Assembly: GCA_030636255.1 (NCBI GenBank)
Contig: DAOVXH010000013.1
Coordinates: forward strand, 1-17,786
Reading direction: 5' to 3'
DNA: 17,786 bases
From: Methanomassiliicoccales archaeon
GTDB taxonomy: Archaea; Thermoplasmatota; Thermoplasmata; SG8-5
This document shows, in pieces, positions 16,760 to 17,786 of this stretch. The notes below the pieces were generated by a model. It worked only from the letters and a program-made list of their open reading frames with translations, searched no databases and was not told where the DNA came from. How positions within the stretch are numbered: position 1 is the first letter of the stretch; each line of letters opens with the position of its first letter. A program made the position numbers and the translations under genes.

Positions 16760-17786
16760 ATGGTCTCAAAATCAGAGATATCAGAAATTTTAGCAGGCTA
16801 TGACCTGGAAAATATCACCATAGCCACAGTTTGTTCCCACAGCTCATTGCAGATACTGGCAGGTGCAAGAAAGGAAGGTTTTAAAACACTAGGAATCGCC
16901 ATTGGAAAGGCCCCGAAGTTCTATGATGCATTTCCATTGGCCAAGCCGGACGAGTTTTTCGTTGTAAAAAATTATGATGAGATTGTCACCAGAGCAGGTG
17001 AACTGGCTGCAAAGAATGTTATTCTTATACCACACGGCTCATTTGTTGAGTATCTTGGAGCAGAAAGGTTCGCCGAGATTCCACTTCCAACATTTGGCAA
17101 TCGCGCTGTTTTAGAATGGGAGTCAGACAGGGATATGGAACGGGAATGGTTGACTTCAGCCGGCATCAAAATGCCAGAGCTTATCGCCGACCCGAAGGAT
17201 ATTGACAGACCAGTGCTTGTGAAATACCACGGCGCAAAGGGCGGAAGAGGATTCTTTATTGCCAAGGACCATCACGGGTTCAAGCTTGGTATCGAGCATG
17301 GGCAGAAATATAATATTCAAGAATATATATTAGGAACAAGATATTATTTACATTACTTTTACTCCCCGATTCGTGATGATGGGTACCAGCTTTCCAAGGG
17401 TAAATTAGAACTAATGGGCATGGACCGCCGGGACGAGACAAACATTGACGAAATGTACAAATTAGGCAGCCAGGAAGAGCTGAAAAAGCTGAACATCTAC
17501 CCGAGTTTCGTGGTAACTGGCAATCTGCCATTGGTAATTCGAGAATCCCTTTTGCCGAAAGTTTTCACAATGGCCGAACAGGTCATTGAAAAGTCCATAG
17601 AACTATTCGGAGGAATGATGGGGCCCTTCTGCCTGGAGACAATTGTGGATGATAATCTGGATTTCTATGTATTTGAAATTTCATCGAGAATAGTGGCTGG
17701 AACAAATATTAACATATCTGGCTCACCTTATTCCGATTTAATAGAACCGGGAATTTCCACGGGCCAGAGAATTGCCCAGGAAATTA
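16760..17786 (+). CDS. purP: PurP, FAICAR synthetase (partial)
   Basis: PurP is the archaeal ATP-grasp ligase that formylates AICAR to FAICAR using formate and ATP, the penultimate step of IMP synthesis in archaea lacking the bacterial PurH transformylase. The 342 visible codons cover nearly the whole family length (about 360); the C-terminal twenty or so residues lie beyond the edge. Landmarks in order are CSHSSLQI-x-AGARKEGF near the N terminus, IPHGSFVEYLG, the glycine-rich ATP loop GAKGGRGFF, QEYILGTRYYLHYFYS, LMGMDRR-x-ETNID, VIRESLLP, MMGPFCLE and FEISSRIVAGTN, then GSPYSDL and S-x-GQRIAQEI. All expected motifs are intact, so the enzyme should be active. It is transcribed on its own, downstream of but separate from the peptidase gene. 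Confidence 0.96.
   Translation, partial: MVSKSEISEILAGYDLENITIATVCSHSSLQILAGARKEGFKTLGIAIGKAPKFYDAFPLAKPDEFFVVKNYDEIVTRAGELAAKNVILIPHGSFVEYLGAERFAEIPLPTFGNRAVLEWESDRDMEREWLTSAGIKMPELIADPKDIDRPVLVKYHGAKGGRGFFIAKDHHGFKLGIEHGQKYNIQEYILGTRYYLHYFYSPIRDDGYQLSKGKLELMGMDRRDETNIDEMYKLGSQEELKKLNIYPSFVVTGNLPLVIRESLLPKVFTMAEQVIEKSIELFGGMMGPFCLETIVDDNLDFYVFEISSRIVAGTNINISGSPYSDLIEPGISTGQRIAQEI

Overview
The window is archaeal. PurP (the archaeal AICAR-to-FAICAR ligase), an 88-residue archaeal elongation factor 1-beta, and promoters with an AT-rich box A about 25 bases before a start codon (leaderless or short-leader messages) all point that way. A gingipain-type (C25) peptidase, NosD-type beta-helices and many zinc ribbons would suit a Thermoplasmata-like or sediment-dwelling euryarchaeal lineage. 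That placement is inference, because no rRNA or other lineage marker is present.

Layout. (1) Positions 1-321, minus strand: the start of a double zinc-ribbon protein that reaches a membrane segment and is cut by the window edge. (2) 322-526: a divergent promoter region with a palindromic AT box and a short reiterated TAGCACC motif. (3) 527-6936, plus strand: two giant TPR proteins (1074 and 1061 aa) that overlap by one base (TAATG) and are probably translationally coupled. The first has a zinc-knuckle N terminus and a roughly 300-residue acidic linker. The second joins an Mrr-like nuclease fold lacking its catalytic lysine, two TPR blocks, three zinc ribbons and a C-terminal helix-hairpin-helix domain. 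(4) 6987-10403: a secreted, membrane-anchored beta-helix protein with Ig-like, PKD and thrombospondin type 3 segments. (5) 10404-10766: no gene, but an imperfect hairpin and a 226-base element of consecutive short hairpins closed by a 12-bp terminal helix, probably an unrecognised structured RNA on the minus strand. (6) 10767-11231, minus strand: a two-gene translation-linked operon (small four-CxxC zinc protein, then aEF1B). (7) 11232-11464: a divergent promoter region with three copies of TGGTGTAT. (8) 11465-16711: a 1748-aa secreted mosaic of C25 peptidase, three FN3 domains, an eight-bladed PQQ-like propeller, a beta-helix and a GWNLV-type C terminus. (9) 16760 to the end: purP, cut about 20 codons short by the window edge.

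Two themes stand out. The left third holds an intracellular scaffold system built from TPRs, zinc ribbons and possible nucleic-acid-binding folds. The middle and right hold two very large exported proteins that share a NosD-like beta-helix module and probably act at the cell surface, one anchored and one apparently released or held by another route. Between them lie ordinary housekeeping genes (aEF1B, PurP). The best candidates for something undescribed are the structured element at 10489-10714 and the TPR/Mrr-like/HhH operon.
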